64,000 nucleotides of DNA, taken from NCBI GenBank assembly GCA_037045435.1, contig JBAOID010000003.1, forward strand, positions 62,001 to 126,000. The letters run 5' to 3'. This stretch comes from CBDUEF01 sp018063485. GTDB lineage: Bacteria; Pseudomonadota; Alphaproteobacteria; Rhodobacterales; Rhodobacteraceae. This document shows, piece after piece, positions 63,496-64,000 of the stretch. Under the pieces are notes generated by a model. That model did no database searches, was not told where the DNA came from, and saw only the letters and a list, made by a program, of their open reading frames with translations. A program made the position numbers and the translations under genes. Every line of letters starts with the position of its first letter. Position 1 is the stretch's first letter.

Positions 63496-63989
63496 GCGCC
63501 CCTCTCTTTCAACCCTTGATACTGGCGGCGCTGCTCTTCGTCCATCATCCCTTCCAGCACCTGACGAAAACCAAGCACCGCTTGCGGACCTGCGGCGCGA
63601 TAGGCGGCACGCATCCGGGCGCGCTGGGCATCCGAAAGCGCGCGCTCCAGGTCCTGTCCTTTGGCGGTCAGGTAAAGGTGGCGTTCGCGTTTGTCTTTCT
63701 TGCCGGTGCGCGCTTCAACCAACTCATCCTCAAACAAAGTGCGCAACACGCGGTTCAGCGATTGTTTGGTGACGCCAAGGATTGCCAGCAGATTGCCCAC
63801 CGTCGTGCCGGGGCTGCGGTTGATGAAATGCACCGCGCGGTGATGGGCGCGGCCGTAATCCATCGTCTCAAGAATACGGTCGGGGTCGGCGGTAAAACCG
63901 CGATAGGCAAAGAACATCGCTTCGATGCCCTTGCGCAGGTTTTCATCAGTGAGAAACAGCAGGCTTTCGCCGGAAAGCGGTTCGATCAT
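63492..63989 (-). CDS. petP: MarR-family regulator, PetP-like
   Basis: 165 residues. The winged helix is GTTVGNLLAILGVTKQSLNRVLRTLFEDELVEARTGKKDKRE, in parts, and the wing RHLYLTAKGQDLERAL. The N terminus is complete: the ATG at 63989 is preceded by AGGAG near the window edge. It overlaps petR by 4 bp. In R. capsulatus petP accompanies petR; its own ligand is unknown. Confidence 0.82.
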   Translation of the reverse strand: MIEPLSGESLLFLTDENLRKGIEAMFFAYRGFTADPDRILETMDYGRAHHRAVHFINRSPGTTVGNLLAILGVTKQSLNRVLRTLFEDELVEARTGKKDKRERHLYLTAKGQDLERALSDAQRARMRAAYRAAGPQAVLGFRQVLEGMMDEEQRRQYQGLKERGA

Positions 63990-64000
63990 GGCGGACTCCT

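Noticed and set aside
1..64000. CRISPR arrays, insertion sequences, prophage or integrase genes
   Set aside because: None seen: no regularly spaced repeats, no transposase or integrase motifs, and both tRNA genes lack flanking attachment-like duplications.

Overview
This 64 kb window is chromosomal DNA of an alphaproteobacterium, most likely a member of the Rhodobacteraceae (Rhodobacter/Roseobacter type). The evidence is a GC-rich coding style with dense operons and start/stop overlaps (ATGA, GTGA), a PetP/PetR-like MarR plus response-regulator pair, a Hint-domain protein, the HDAC-xseB-ispA-dxs cluster, a fused CysN/CysC, an MbfA-type membrane ferritin with an Irr-box-like site, and several proteins I know only from this family. 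I see no phage, transposase, plasmid or CRISPR. This is mostly core-metabolism sequence.

Layout. 1-2.4 kb: end of an Aap/Bzt-type amino-acid ABC transporter and a broken LuxR-type regulator. 2.5-5.4 kb: sulfate activation (cysD, cysNC). 5.7 kb: tRNA-Arg(CCT). 6.1-7.2 kb: broken LacI-type regulator. 7.4-15.3 kb: fadH-type dienoyl-CoA reductase, two family-restricted hypotheticals, a lipoprotein, ilvD, a LysR regulator and an OmpA-domain protein. 15.3-20 kb: acetyltransferase, CinA-like protein, map, rsmD, a ferredoxin-reductase-type flavoprotein and a peroxiredoxin. 20-26 kb: a six-gene leftward operon (type I secretion ATPase and adaptor, RidA, GDPD, FemAB-like protein, phhB). 26-31 kb: mlaA-mlaC, PBP1A and amt. 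31.5-35.7 kb: aminotransferase and sseA, smpB, a K+ channel and a Hint protein. 35.9-44.3 kb: DMT exporter, a LysR gene divergent from creatinase, dapA, a soluble lytic transglycosylase, and split mnmD/mnmC2. 44.3-50 kb: luciferase-like monooxygenase, tRNA-Lys(TTT), dapF-mtaB, accD-folC. 50-52.8 kb: an NYN protein and a compact TetR/small secreted protein/mbfA module. 52.9-58.2 kb: AEC carrier, fghA, CAP protein, YaiI, DMT carrier, HAD, ornithine cyclodeaminase family. 58.2-62.2 kb: HDAC-xseB-ispA-dxs. 62.2-64 kb: a small exported protein and petR-petP.

Three things stand out. First, many genes carry single-base frameshifts, nearly all extra bases. They include genes expected to be essential (accD, dxs), and there is a dense patch in dxs/ispA (about 59.16-60.75 kb); this looks more like sequence error than gene decay. 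Second, two copies of a ~110-bp palindromic repeat each sit between convergent genes and directly abut a TAG stop codon. Third, the mbfA region carries two near-identical TetR-type palindromes plus an Irr-box-like site, giving a readable regulatory circuit that includes an uncharacterised 59-residue exported protein. I found no convincing wholly new multi-gene system; the repeat family and the mbfA module are the best leads.
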